DNA from: Pseudomonas sp. GM50
GTDB lineage: Bacteria; Pseudomonadota; Gammaproteobacteria; Pseudomonadales; Pseudomonadaceae
Assembly: GCF_000282375.1 (NCBI RefSeq)
Contig: NZ_AKJK01000040.1
Span: 62,001 to 126,000 of the forward strand
Direction: 5' to 3'
DNA: 64,000 bases
Positions 17,812 to 29,220 of this stretch are shown here, in pieces. Every line of letters begins with the position of its first letter. Position 1 is the first letter of the stretch. A model generated the notes under the pieces. The model had not been told where the DNA came from. It worked only from the letters and a program-made list of their open reading frames with translations, and searched no databases. The position numbers and the translations under genes are program-made.

Positions 17812-17864
17812 TTGAAGTCCTTGTGTCCGAAATTTTGCGGATTGCTTCGTTCCCTGTGGGAGCC

Positions 17865-17978
17865 CTGTGGCGAGGGGGCTTGCCCCCGTTTGAGTGCGTA
17901 GCACTCACAAAATCTTTGGTACATCAGAGATTTTGGGACTGCTTCGCAGCCCAACGGGGGCAAGCCCCGTCGCCACAG
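17865..17978. repeat. REP doublet, family A
   Basis: Inverted arms around CTGTGGCGAGGGGGCTTGCC (17865-17888) and its complement (17955-17978); the right arm has one substitution (CCCCGTCG for CCCCCTCG). It lies upstream of the CPBP gene and downstream of acnA. Confidence 0.85.
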
Positions 17979-18050
17979 GCCCGCACATTTGTCCTGTGAC
18001 CGACACAAAACTAATGGGCACGCGATTATAGAGACGTACACCGCATAAAC

Positions 18051-18074
18051 AAAAACACCGCCCGAAGGCGGTGT
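18051..18074 (-). terminator. Terminator of acnA
   Basis: On the minus strand ACACCGCC-TTCG-GGCGGTGT followed by TTTTTG, a compact stem with a UUCG-type tetraloop, 17 bp beyond the acnA stop codon. Confidence 0.92.
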
Positions 18075-18090
18075 CGTTGTCAGCAGGCTG

Positions 18091-20832
<2,742 letters not shown>

Positions 20833-21054
20833 TGAAATGACTCCTTTAAATCCGCACGGCTACGGACTGACGGGAAGGACAGAGCTCTAAACCTAGCCCT
20901 GTTTATACGTTAAGGCTAATAACTGGACTCTACGGGCAAGTCCAAGGTTCCGATCTCGGCTATCATGCGCCGGTTTTCGTGACAGGCTTTGCTTCAACGC
21001 AAGTCTGGGCATCGCGCAGTGGCTGAATTCTTCGCCAACTGCCCAGGAGTAAGA

Positions 21055-22128
21055 ATGAACACCCTCTTTATGCATTGCCGGCCGGGCTTCGAAGGCGAAG
21101 TCTGTTCCGAGATATCCGAACATGCCGCGCGGCTGAACGTGGCCGGTTATGCCAAGGCCAAGACCGCCAGCGCCTGCGCCGAATTTATCTGCACCGAAGA
21201 AGACGGCGCCGAGCGCCTGATGCGTGGCCAGCGCTTCGCCGATCTGATCTTCCCTCGCCAGTGGGCTCGCGGGATCTTCATCGATCTGCCGGAAACCGAC
21301 CGCATCAGTGTGATCCTCGCGCACATGGCGGATTTCCCTCTGTGCGGCAGCCTGTGGCTGGAAATGGTCGACACCAACGATGGCAAGGAACTGTCGAACT
21401 TCTGCAAGAGATTCGAAGGCCACCTGCGCAAGGCGCTGATGGCGGCCGGCAAACTGGTGGAAGATGCCCACAAGCCACGGCTGCTGCTGACCTTCAAGAG
21501 TGGTCGCGAAGTATTCATGGGCCTGGCGGAATCGAACAATTCGGCGATGTGGCCGATGGGCATTCCACGCCTGAAATTCCCGCGTGAAGCGCCGAGCCGT
21601 TCGACCCTCAAGCTGGAAGAGGCCTGGCACCATTTCATCCCGCGGGATCAGTGGGACGAGCGCCTGCACAGCGACATGACTGGTGTCGACCTCGGCGCCG
21701 CCCCCGGCGGCTGGACCTGGCAACTGGTCAACCGCGGCATGCTGGTGACCGCCATCGACAACGGCCCGATGGCCGAAAGCCTGATGGACACCGGTTTGGT
21801 GCAGCATTTGATGGCTGACGGTTTCACCTTCAAGCCCAAGCAACCGGTGGACTGGATGGTCTGCGATATCGTCGAGAAGCCGGCGCGCAACGCGGCGATG
21901 TTGGAAGAGTGGATTGGCGAGGGGCATTGCCGGGAAGCGGTGGTTAACCTCAAGCTGCCGATGAAACAGCGTTATGCCGAAGTGAAGCGCTTGCTGGAAC
22001 GTATCGCCGACGGGTTCAAGGCGCGGGGCATTCGGGTCGAGATCGGCTGCAAGCAGCTGTATCACGACCGTGAGGAAGTGACCTGCCACCTTCGCCGGCT
22101 CGACGTAAAGAAACCCAAGTCCCGTTAA
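21055..22128 (+). CDS. rlmM: 23S rRNA 2'-O-ribose C2498 methyltransferase RlmM
   Basis: A 357-residue SAM-dependent methyltransferase acting on C2498 of 23S rRNA. An N-terminal THUMP-like part starts MNTLFMHCRPGFEGEVCSEI; the Rossmann methyltransferase part holds GVDLGAAPGGWTWQLVNRGM (SAM loop, about 215-235), MADGFTFKP, DWMVCDIVEKPAR and VVNLKLPMKQRY. The ATG at 21055 has CAGGAG 6 bases upstream and gives normal length (E. coli 366). Divergent from acnA. Confidence 0.95.
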   Translation: MNTLFMHCRPGFEGEVCSEISEHAARLNVAGYAKAKTASACAEFICTEEDGAERLMRGQRFADLIFPRQWARGIFIDLPETDRISVILAHMADFPLCGSLWLEMVDTNDGKELSNFCKRFEGHLRKALMAAGKLVEDAHKPRLLLTFKSGREVFMGLAESNNSAMWPMGIPRLKFPREAPSRSTLKLEEAWHHFIPRDQWDERLHSDMTGVDLGAAPGGWTWQLVNRGMLVTAIDNGPMAESLMDTGLVQHLMADGFTFKPKQPVDWMVCDIVEKPARNAAMLEEWIGEGHCREAVVNLKLPMKQRYAEVKRLLERIADGFKARGIRVEIGCKQLYHDREEVTCHLRRLDVKKPKSR

Positions 22129-22139
22129 GCTACACCACC

Positions 22140-22236
22140 CCCCTGTAGGAGCGAGGCTTGCCCGCGAAGGCTGCAGCGCGGTCCCATAGATACACCGCAG
22201 CGCGGCCTTCGCGGGCAAGCCTCGCTCCTACAGGGG
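22140..22236. repeat. REP doublet, family C, in a long hairpin
   Basis: Arms with GTAGGAGCGAGGCTTGCCCG face each other, and the inner spacer is also partly self-complementary (GCAGCGCGG and CCGCAGCGCGG), so the whole 97 bp can fold as one hairpin. It lies between rlmM and tusA. Confidence 0.88.
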
Positions 22237-22309
22237 CGGCGGCGTTCTGCCATAGATGACCGAACACCCGGCAATGCGCGACAATGCCGGCAAGTTTCAG
22301 GAGTGAACC

Positions 22310-22561
22310 ATGAGTGAAATGATCGATACGCCGGTAGACGGCACCCTCGACGCCACTGGCCTCAATTGCCCGGAACCGGTGATGATGCTGCACCAGCACA
22401 TCCGTGACCTGGTGCCTGGCGGCCTGCTGAAGGTGATCGCCACCGACCCGTCGACCCGTCGCGACATCCCCAAGTTTTGCGTGTTTCTCGACCACGAACT
22501 GGTCGCGCAGCACGAAGAGGCAGGCACCTACCTCTACTGGATCCGCAAGAAACTCGCTTAA
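22310..22561 (+). CDS. tusA: Sulfurtransferase TusA
   Basis: An 83-residue sulfur carrier that relays persulfide sulfur from IscS for tRNA 2-thiouridine and other uses. The active Cys20 is in [14 protein letters not shown] (CPxP motif); [20 protein letters not shown] and the C-terminal YLYWIRKKL are typical. CAGGAG lies 7 bases upstream of the ATG. It stands alone downstream of a REP pair. Confidence 0.95.
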   Translation: MSEMIDTPVDGTLDATGLNCPEPVMMLHQHIRDLVPGGLLKVIATDPSTRRDIPKFCVFLDHELVAQHEEAGTYLYWIRKKLA

Positions 22562-22617
22562 CGGGCCAAAAAAAGAGCCTGTCTATGCACTATGGCAGTC
22601 AGTTAAGAGGTGCAACT

Positions 22618-22707
22618 TGTGGGAGCGAGCCTGCTCGCGATGACGGCGGTACGGTCAACATCAATGTTGGCTGACCCACCGCTATCGCGAGCAGGCTCGC
22701 TCCCACA
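22618..22707. repeat. REP doublet, family B
   Basis: Arms with GTGGGAGCGAGCCTGCTCGC and its complement, with an inner ACATCAATGTTGG spacer resembling the spacer at 24285-24378. Lies between tusA and its probable terminator. Confidence 0.88.
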
Positions 22708-22749
22708 GGGCCTGCGGTGTTCATCACCTGCGTCTGCAGGCCCTTTTTT
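22708..22749 (+). terminator. Rho-independent terminator downstream of tusA
   Basis: GGGCCTGC at 22708 pairs with GCAGGCCC at 22736-22743, followed by six T. It directly adjoins the REP pair and precedes the converging MATE gene. Confidence 0.75.
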
Positions 22750-22757
22750 GCGCTCGC

Positions 22758-24167
22758 TTAACCCGCCGAACGACTGATGCGGATCCGCTTGCGTGCACTG
22801 CGCGTCAGGCGGATCGACAGCATCAGCGCCGCGCAACTCAAGCCTACGATCAGACCCTGCCACAGCCCGCTCGGGCCGCTCGGCGCACCGAACCAGTCGG
22901 TCAGGCCCAAGGCGTAACCCACCGGCAAACCAATCCCCCAATACGCGAACAGCGTCAGGATCATCGTCACCCGCGTGTCCTGATAGCCACGCAGTGCGCC
23001 TGCCGCCGTCACTTGGATCGCATCGGAAAACTGGAACAGCGCCGAATACACGATCAGCATCGCGGCCACCTGAATCACCGTCGGGTCGGCGGTGTAAATC
23101 GCAGCGATGGGTTCGCGCAGCAACAACATCATGCTCGCCGACAGGCACGCATAAGCCAGGGCAGTGCCCATGCCGACACCGGCGGCGAAGCGGGCTTCGC
23201 GTGGTTCCTCACGGCCCAGTGCCTGGCCGACACGCACGGTCACGGCCATGCCGAGGGAGTAGGGGATCATGAACACCAGCGAGCTGAAGTTCAGCGCTAT
23301 CTGGTGCCCGGCGACCACGGTGGCGCCGAGGCTGCCGATCAGCAGGGCGATCACGGCGAAGATGCTCGACTCGGCGAACACCGCGATACCGATTGGCAGG
23401 CCGATGCCCAGCAGACGCTTGATCACCGACCACTGCGGCCAGTCGAAACGGCTGAACAACTGGCTCGACTGATAGGCCGGCGCCCAGCGCTCCCAGCCGG
23501 CCATGCCCAACGCCATCACCCACATCACGATCGCCGTGGCCCAGCCGCAACCGACCCCGCCCATGGCCGGCACACCAAAGTGGCCGTAGATGAAGATGTA
23601 ATTGAGTGGAATATTCAGCGCCAGCCCACACAGGCCAAGGACCATGGCCGGGCGGGTGCGACCCAGGCCATCACTGAAACAGCGCAGCACGTGATAGAGC
23701 GCGACGGCGGGCAGGCCGCTGGCGATGCCGTGCAGATACTGCATGCAGGGGCCGATCAGCTCGGGGTCGACCTTCATGATGTGCAGGATCGGTTCGGCGC
23801 TGAACAGCATGCCGGTCGCCATCAAACCCACCACCAGCGCCAGCCACAACGCCTGACGCACGATCGGGCCAATCTCGCTGTGCGTGCCGGCACCGAAGCG
23901 CTGGGCGACTTTCGGGGTAGTGGCCAGCAGTGTGCCGGTCATCAGCAGAAACACCGGCACCCAGATCGAGTTACCCAGCGCGACGGCCGCCAGATCTCGA
24001 GGCCCGACACGACCGGCCATCACCGCATCGACGAAGCCCATCGCGGTGGTCGCCAGTTGCGCGATCATGATCGGCAACGCCAGGCCGAGCAGGTTTTTCA
24101 GCTCCAGGCGAACCCGGGCCGGGCGATTGAGGGAAAAAGCGGTCGGGCGGTCAGTCACGGAATTCAA
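22758..24167 (-). CDS. MATE family multidrug efflux protein (NorM/PmpM type)
   Basis: A 469-residue inner-membrane cation-coupled drug exporter with about 12 transmembrane helices. Typical pieces are LALPIMIAQLATTAMGFVDAVMAGRVG, the duplicated fold, VRVGQALGREEPREARFAAG and RGYQDTRVTMILTLFAYWGIGLPVGYALG. The N-terminal 25 residues are polar. Length is normal for NorM. It is single, convergent with tusA and divergent from pdxB. The family exports fluoroquinolones and cationic dyes; its own substrates are unknown. Confidence 0.9.
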   Translation of the reverse strand: MNSVTDRPTAFSLNRPARVRLELKNLLGLALPIMIAQLATTAMGFVDAVMAGRVGPRDLAAVALGNSIWVPVFLLMTGTLLATTPKVAQRFGAGTHSEIGPIVRQALWLALVVGLMATGMLFSAEPILHIMKVDPELIGPCMQYLHGIASGLPAVALYHVLRCFSDGLGRTRPAMVLGLCGLALNIPLNYIFIYGHFGVPAMGGVGCGWATAIVMWVMALGMAGWERWAPAYQSSQLFSRFDWPQWSVIKRLLGIGLPIGIAVFAESSIFAVIALLIGSLGATVVAGHQIALNFSSLVFMIPYSLGMAVTVRVGQALGREEPREARFAAGVGMGTALAYACLSASMMLLLREPIAAIYTADPTVIQVAAMLIVYSALFQFSDAIQVTAAGALRGYQDTRVTMILTLFAYWGIGLPVGYALGLTDWFGAPSGPSGLWQGLIVGLSCAALMLSIRLTRSARKRIRISRSAG

Positions 24168-24284
24168 GGCGAAACGTCCAAAAGGTTTTGATGCGCAAGG
24201 CGGCGCATTCTACGCCTTGACGCAGTGGTCAGGAAAAATCCTGTGTTAGGGATTTGTAAATGGTTTTCGGACGTTGCGATATTC

Positions 24285-24378
24285 CCTGTGGGAGCGGGCT
24301 TGCTCGCGAAGGCGGAGTGTCAGTTGACATCAATGTTGCCTGACACGCCGCTTTCGCGAGCAAGCCCGCTCCCACAGG
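24285..24378. repeat. REP doublet, family B variant
   Basis: Arms with GTGGGAGCGGGCTTGCTCGC and its complement; differs from family B at two positions. It takes up about a third of the 304-bp gap between the MATE gene and pdxB; the remainder (24168-24284, 24379-24471) holds their divergent promoters, with no motif I can name. Confidence 0.88.
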
Positions 24379-24471
24379 ATGAGTGGTCCCTTCACATTTA
24401 AGATGAACAATGCCTGCTGGCCCATCACGGTCATCTGCGCCTAAACTGCCGATCCGCCAAAGGAGCCTGCC

Positions 24472-25614
24472 ATGCTGATTGTTGCCGACGAAAATATCCC
24501 GCTGCTCGATGCCTTCTTCGCAGGTTTCGGTGAAATCCGCCGGGTACCGGGACGTGCCATCGACCGCGCCACTGTCGAGCAGGCCGATGTGCTGTTGGTG
24601 CGGTCGGTGACCAACGTCAACCGCGCATTGCTCGAAGGTAGCAAGGTGCGCTTTGTCGGCACTTGCACCATCGGCACTGATCACCTGGATCTGGATTACT
24701 TTCAACAGGCCGGCATTACCTGGTCCAGCGCCCCAGGCTGCAATGCCCGGGGTGTGGTCGATTACGTGCTGGGCAGCCTGCTGACCCTGGCCGAAATCGA
24801 AGGTGCCGACCTGACTCAACGCACCTACGGTGTGGTCGGCGCCGGTGAAGTGGGCGGGCGGCTGGTCAAGGTTTTGCAAGGCCTGGGCTGGAACGTGCGG
24901 GTCTGCGATCCCCCAAGGCAAGCGGCCGAAGGGGGCGATTACGTCAGCCTCGAGCAGATCATCGAGCAATGCGACGTCATCAGTCTGCACACCCCGCTAG
25001 ACAAGCAAGGCCCTCAGTCGACCTGGCATCTGTTCGATAAAAACCGCTTGAACCAACTCAAGCCAGGCAGCTGGCTGATCAACGCCAGTCGTGGCCCGGT
25101 CATCGACAATGCCGCTCTGCGCCAGGTGCTGCTGCAACGTGAAGACCTGCAAGCGGTGCTGGATGTCTGGGAGGGGGAGCCCGAGGTCGATGTGGCACTG
25201 GCCGAGTTGTGTGTGCTGGCGACGCCACACATTGCCGGTTACAGCCTCGACGGCAGACAGCGCGGGACGGCGCAGATCTATCAGGCGCTTTGTGAATTCC
25301 TTGGGCAACCGGAACAGGTCCGCCTGAACGATTTGCTGCCGGCACCGTGGTTGTCGGCGGTGACGTTGAACGCCGACAGCGATCCAGCCTGGGCTCTGGC
25401 GATGTTGTGCCGTGGCGTGTACGACCCGCGCCGTGACGATGCGAATTTCCGCCGCAGCCTTGTAGGTAGCGTGAGCGAGCAGCGTGCGGCGTTCGATGCA
25501 CTGCGCAAGCATTACCCGCTGCGGCGTGAGATCGATGGGTTGAAGGTGCGGATCGAGGGGGATTCGCCGGCGTTGCAGCAGATCGTGGCGGCGTTGGGGG
25601 CTTCGGCTGTCTGA
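24472..25614 (+). CDS. pdxB: 4-phosphoerythronate dehydrogenase
   Basis: A 380-residue NAD-dependent enzyme, second step of the DXP-dependent pyridoxal 5'-phosphate pathway. It has the D-2-hydroxyacid dehydrogenase fold: NAD motif [16 protein letters not shown] (about 120-135), catalytic Arg in [10 protein letters not shown], Glu in WEGEPEV and His in [12 protein letters not shown], followed by the PdxB-specific C-terminal domain. AAAGGAG lies 7 bases upstream of the ATG. Length matches the family. Confidence 0.97.
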   Translation: MLIVADENIPLLDAFFAGFGEIRRVPGRAIDRATVEQADVLLVRSVTNVNRALLEGSKVRFVGTCTIGTDHLDLDYFQQAGITWSSAPGCNARGVVDYVLGSLLTLAEIEGADLTQRTYGVVGAGEVGGRLVKVLQGLGWNVRVCDPPRQAAEGGDYVSLEQIIEQCDVISLHTPLDKQGPQSTWHLFDKNRLNQLKPGSWLINASRGPVIDNAALRQVLLQREDLQAVLDVWEGEPEVDVALAELCVLATPHIAGYSLDGRQRGTAQIYQALCEFLGQPEQVRLNDLLPAPWLSAVTLNADSDPAWALAMLCRGVYDPRRDDANFRRSLVGSVSEQRAAFDALRKHYPLRREIDGLKVRIEGDSPALQQIVAALGASAV

Positions 25615-25630
25615 AAATCGAGGTGGCCCA

Positions 25631-25723
25631 ATCGCGAGCAGGCTCGCTCCCACAATAGATCTTCAGTGAATATAGGTTTTCTATACGACTGAGTTTAAAT
25701 GTGGGAGCGAGCCTGCTCGCGAT
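25631..25723. repeat. REP doublet, family B
   Basis: Arms ATCGCGAGCAGGCTCGCTCC (25631-25654 in full) and the inverse (25700-25723), with an AT-rich spacer. Lies downstream of pdxB. Confidence 0.88.
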
Positions 25724-25754
25724 GGGGCGCACCGCTATTCTGGATAAACACCCA

Positions 25755-25782
25755 TAAAAAACCCGGCCAACAAGGCCGGGTC
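25755..25782 (-). terminator. Terminator of the small gene at 25801-25980
   Basis: On the minus strand ACCCGGCC-TTGTT-GGCCGGGT followed by TTTTT. It lies 19 bp past the stop codon of the small protein gene. Confidence 0.92.
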
Positions 25783-25800
25783 AAGAAGACGGTGGCTACA

Positions 25801-25980
25801 TCACTTTTGTTCGGCAGGCTTGACCAATCGCTTCTCCAGTTCGCGGCAAGCGTCCTGGATCATGTTTTCAGTGATCGGTACTTCGTGCCCATCCTTATCA
25901 ATAATCGAGCAACCCAGAGACTGGTCTGGCTGCGTGCGGATCACTGGAATCTTGTCATCGCTGCTGTTTTGCAAGGACAT
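25801..25980 (-). CDS. Small protein of unknown function (59 residues)
   Basis: Starts MSLQNSSDDKIPVIRTQPDQ and continues CSIIDKDGHEVPITENMIQDACRELEKR. It is polar, has no membrane segment, and probably forms a beta strand pair followed by a helix. The ATG at 25980 has AGGAGA 8 bases upstream; an earlier in-frame ATG overlaps that site. It has its own terminator. It resembles a short conserved protein annotated in pseudomonads as a PA1571-like family, but I am not certain of that match. Confidence 0.8.
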   Translation of the reverse strand: MSLQNSSDDKIPVIRTQPDQSLGCSIIDKDGHEVPITENMIQDACRELEKRLVKPAEQK

Positions 25981-26247
25981 GGCCTGTCTCCTCATCAGGT
26001 TGTGTGCTTACTGTAGAACCGCCAGGTGACCGGGCTGTGACAACTCCCTGCGATCTTTCAGGTCGGCATCTTCAGTCCATCAGAAATACCCTGACGTTTC
26101 CACCCGGACTTTAGACCAATAATCTCTAGCCACTAGTCTTGGCGGTCATAATTAACCTGACTCATTATGATTTACCGCGTTCAATCCCGTTGGGCGGTGT
26201 AGGCTTGGTCGAGTTAAAGCCATTGGTTGCGCCATCGGATGATCTTC

Positions 26248-28026
26248 ATGCTCTCTTCCCGTCACCGCCGCGCCATTCGTCTGGCCAGCCGTTTCCTCGC
26301 GCCTTATCGCTGGCCGGCCTTGGGGGCCTTGCTGGCGTTGATCGTCACTGCCGGCATCACCTTGTCCATGGGGCAGGGGATTCGCCTGTTGGTGGACCAG
26401 GGTTTCATGACCCAGTCGCCGCATTTGCTCAACCGGTCCATCGGCGTGTTCATGCTGCTGGTGGTCGGTCTGGCGATTGGCACCTTTGCACGGTTTTACC
26501 TGGTGTCGTGGATCGGCGAGCGCGTTGTCGCCGACATCCGCCGACGGGTGTTCAACCATCTGGTCTACCTGCATCCGGGGTTCTATGAAGACAACCGCAG
26601 CTCCGAAATCCAGTCGCGCCTGACCGCCGACACCACGCTACTGCAATCGGTAATCGGCTCTTCGCTGTCGCTGTTCCTGCGTAATGGGCTGATGGTGATC
26701 GGCGGGATTGTCTTGCTGTTTATCACCAACCCCAAACTCACCAGCATCGTGGTGGTCGCGTTGCCGCTGGTGGTCGCGCCGATCCTGATTTTTGGTCGCC
26801 GGGTGCGCACCCTGTCGCGTCTGAGCCAGGACCGGATTGCCGATATCGGCAGCTATGTCTCCGAAACCCTGAGTCAGATCAAAACCGTGCAGGCCTACAA
26901 CCATCAGGTTCAGGACGAGCAACGCTTTGCCACGACCGTGGAAGAGGCTTTCAACACTGCCCGCAAGCGCATCTTCCAGCGAGCCTGGTTGATTACCCTG
27001 GTGATCCTGCTGGTGTTGGGCGCAGTCGGGGTGATGCTCTGGGTCGGCGGCATGGATGTCATCGCTGGGCGGATTTCCGCGGGTGAGCTGGCGGCGTTCG
27101 TCTTTTACAGCCTGATCGTCGGTGGTGCCTTCGGTACATTGAGTGAAGTGATCGGTGAACTGCAGCGAGCAGCGGGGGCGGCGGAGCGGATTGCCGAGTT
27201 ATTGCGTTCGGAAAACATCATCCAGCCACCGACCCAGGGCCTGGTGACTTTGCCTGAACGGGTAAAGGGCGATCTGGTGCTGCACGATGTGCGCTTTTCC
27301 TACCCGTCGCGTCCGCAAAGCTATGCCGTCGATGGTCTGAATCTGACGATCAACGCCGGCGAAACCCTTGCATTGGTCGGACCGTCCGGTGCTGGCAAGT
27401 CGACGGTGTATGACCTGCTGTTGCGCTTTTACGACCCCATCGAAGGACACATCCTGCTGGACGGTGTGCCGCTGACCCAACTCGATCCTCTGGACCTGCG
27501 TCGCTGCTTCGCCCTCGTCTCGCAAACCCCGGCGCTGTTCTTCGGCAGCATTGAAGAGAACATTCGCTACGGTCACCCGACAGCGACGTTGGCCCAAGTC
27601 CAGGAGGCCGCGAAAATCGCCTACGCCCACGACTTCATCGAGCAAATGCCCAACGGCTACCAGACTCACCTCGGCGACGCTGGTCTCGGTTTATCCGGCG
27701 GGCAACGTCAGCGCCTGGCCATCGCCCGGGCGCTGCTGGTGGACGCACCAATCCTGCTGCTGGACGAAGCCACCAGCGCCCTCGACGCCCAGAGCGAGCA
27801 CCTGATCCAGCAAGCCCTGCCCAGCCTGATGAAAAATCGCACCACACTGGTCATCGCCCATCGGTTAGCCACAGTGAAAAACGCTGACAGGATCGCGGTG
27901 ATGGACCAAGGAAAGCTGGTGGCAGTGGGGACGCACCAGGAGTTGATTGCGAGTAATGCACTGTATGCACGGCTGGCGGCGTTGCAGTTCAATGACGGCA
28001 AAGTTGAAACCGATCTGCGAGCGTAG
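26248..28026 (+). CDS. ABC exporter, fused permease and ATPase (MsbA/ABCB-like)
   Basis: A 592-residue half-transporter. The N-terminal part has six transmembrane helices (about 20-300), including WIGERVVADIRRRVFNHLVYLHPGFYEDNRSSEIQSR, a typical exporter coupling region. The ATPase domain has Walker A LVGPSGAGKSTVYDLL, Q-loop LVSQTPALF, signature GLGLSGGQRQRLAIARAL, Walker B ILLLDEATSALD and the switch His in LVIAHRLATVK. The start is uncertain: ATGs at 26227, 26239 and 26248 are in frame; 26248 (MLSSRHRRAI) is taken because it opens directly on the basic N-terminus. Substrate unknown; lipids or drugs are usual for the family. Confidence 0.88.
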   Translation: MLSSRHRRAIRLASRFLAPYRWPALGALLALIVTAGITLSMGQGIRLLVDQGFMTQSPHLLNRSIGVFMLLVVGLAIGTFARFYLVSWIGERVVADIRRRVFNHLVYLHPGFYEDNRSSEIQSRLTADTTLLQSVIGSSLSLFLRNGLMVIGGIVLLFITNPKLTSIVVVALPLVVAPILIFGRRVRTLSRLSQDRIADIGSYVSETLSQIKTVQAYNHQVQDEQRFATTVEEAFNTARKRIFQRAWLITLVILLVLGAVGVMLWVGGMDVIAGRISAGELAAFVFYSLIVGGAFGTLSEVIGELQRAAGAAERIAELLRSENIIQPPTQGLVTLPERVKGDLVLHDVRFSYPSRPQSYAVDGLNLTINAGETLALVGPSGAGKSTVYDLLLRFYDPIEGHILLDGVPLTQLDPLDLRRCFALVSQTPALFFGSIEENIRYGHPTATLAQVQEAAKIAYAHDFIEQMPNGYQTHLGDAGLGLSGGQRQRLAIARALLVDAPILLLDEATSALDAQSEHLIQQALPSLMKNRTTLVIAHRLATVKNADRIAVMDQGKLVAVGTHQELIASNALYARLAALQFNDGKVETDLRA

Positions 28027-28147
28027 GCACTGTTGGTTCGGACGATCTTTTCGATTCCATCAAAGATCGAAAATGGCCGCGAGGTTTAAATAAATGTGGC
28101 CGCGTTCGGGCATTATGTCGGCCTCAGTTGCGAGCCTGGATAAGGAT

Positions 28148-29182
28148 ATGAGCCGTTATCAACCACCGTTGACCCTGACCACAAGAATATTGGCCTTGAT
28201 CGCCGAAATCAGTGAGCAGATTGGTCAGCTTTCGGCGATGGATAATCGTCGGCAGACGCCTCAACTGCGCCGTAGCAATCGAATTCGTACGATTCAGGCT
28301 TCTTTGGCGATCGAGAACAACACCCTGAGCATTGAGCAGGTGACCGCCGTTCTGGCAGGGCAGCGAGTGCTTGGCCTGCCACGAGAAATCCAGGAAGTAC
28401 GTAACGCCTTTACAGCCTATGAATCCATGCCGCAGTGGCAGCCGAGCAGCCGATCCGACCTGCTCCAGGCGCATGAGTTGCTGATGCGGGGATTGATTGA
28501 TGACTGTGGGCAGCTTCGTCGAGCCGGGGTGGGCATCTACCGTGGCGAGAAATTGGTTCATATGGCGCCGCCACCGAGTCGCGTTGGGCATTTGATGGAT
28601 GATTTGCTGGCATGGCTCGCAGCTTCGGACTGGCATCCGCTGATCACTAGCTGTGTTTTCCACTACGAGTTTGAGTTCATCCATCCTTTCGCCGACGGTA
28701 ATGGGCGTATGGGCCGCCTTTGGCAGACCTTGATACTCAGTCAATGGCGACCGGTGCTGGCTTACCTGCCGGTCGAAGCGGTAATTCGAGAGCAGCAGGA
28801 CGATTATTACGCAGCATTATCGGCCGCCGACCAATTGGCCGAATCAACACCTTTTGTCGAGTTCATGCTGCAAGCGCTGAGCCTTGCGCTTGAAGAGGCA
28901 GCCCGGAGCGAACCAGTAACCGACCAAGTAACCGACCAAGTAACCGACCAAGTAGCGAAACTGCTTTCGGCTCTCCATGGAACCGGTCCGTTAAAGGTCA
29001 ATGAGTTGATGGGAGAGGTCGGATTGGCTCACAAGGCGACTTTCCGGGCTAACTATCTCAAACCGGCATTGGCTGCGGATTTGATTGAAATGACAAACCC
29101 CGAGTCGCCCAATAGTCCGGCTCAACGGTATCGTTTGACCGAACTTGGCAAGCAGATCGCGGCACGATCAAGATCTGTGTAG
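28148..29182 (+). CDS. Fic family protein with N-terminal inhibitory helix and C-terminal winged helix
   Basis: A 344-residue Fic enzyme, most likely an AMP transferase. The catalytic motif HPFADGNGRMGR begins at about residue 179. An inhibitory motif of the (S/T)xxxE(G/N) type is present near the N-terminus, S52-LAI-E56-N57, so this is a self-inhibited (class II) Fic protein needing no separate antitoxin. Residues about 257-269 are a three-fold VTDQ repeat, followed by a winged-helix domain (LLSALHGTGPLKVNELMGEV ... YRLTELGKQIA). AAGGAT lies before the ATG at 28148; starts at 28094 and 28115 are also in frame. Target protein unknown. Confidence 0.85.
   Translation: MSRYQPPLTLTTRILALIAEISEQIGQLSAMDNRRQTPQLRRSNRIRTIQASLAIENNTLSIEQVTAVLAGQRVLGLPREIQEVRNAFTAYESMPQWQPSSRSDLLQAHELLMRGLIDDCGQLRRAGVGIYRGEKLVHMAPPPSRVGHLMDDLLAWLAASDWHPLITSCVFHYEFEFIHPFADGNGRMGRLWQTLILSQWRPVLAYLPVEAVIREQQDDYYAALSAADQLAESTPFVEFMLQALSLALEEAARSEPVTDQVTDQVTDQVAKLLSALHGTGPLKVNELMGEVGLAHKATFRANYLKPALAADLIEMTNPESPNSPAQRYRLTELGKQIAARSRSV
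28916..28951 (+). repeat. Three tandem 12-bp units inside the Fic gene
   Basis: Three exact copies of GTAACCGACCAA, encoding V-T-D-Q three times in frame, at the link between the Fic domain and the winged helix. Twelve-base units keep the reading frame when the copy number changes. Confidence 0.9.
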
Positions 29183-29204
29183 GAGCTCCTACATGGCTCC
29201 TACA
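29178..29204. repeat. Short GGAGC/GCTCC inverted repeats after the Fic gene
   Basis: GTAGGAGCTCCTAC followed by GGCTCCTAC, which looks like a remnant of the outer ends of family C or D REP units. It sits between the converging Fic and slt genes and may act as a weak shared terminator stem; no T-run is seen. Confidence 0.4.
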
Positions 29205-29220
29205 TATCCGGTATTACCGC

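Noticed and set aside
28043..28069. Inverted repeat CGATCTTT / AAAGATCG between the ABC exporter and Fic genes
   Set aside because: Weak AT-rich stem with no T-run on the plus strand; not a convincing terminator or operator.
28916..28951. Short regular repeats considered as a CRISPR-like array (also 34511-34542)
   Set aside because: Units are 12 and 8 bp with no spacers, and there is no cas gene in the window.
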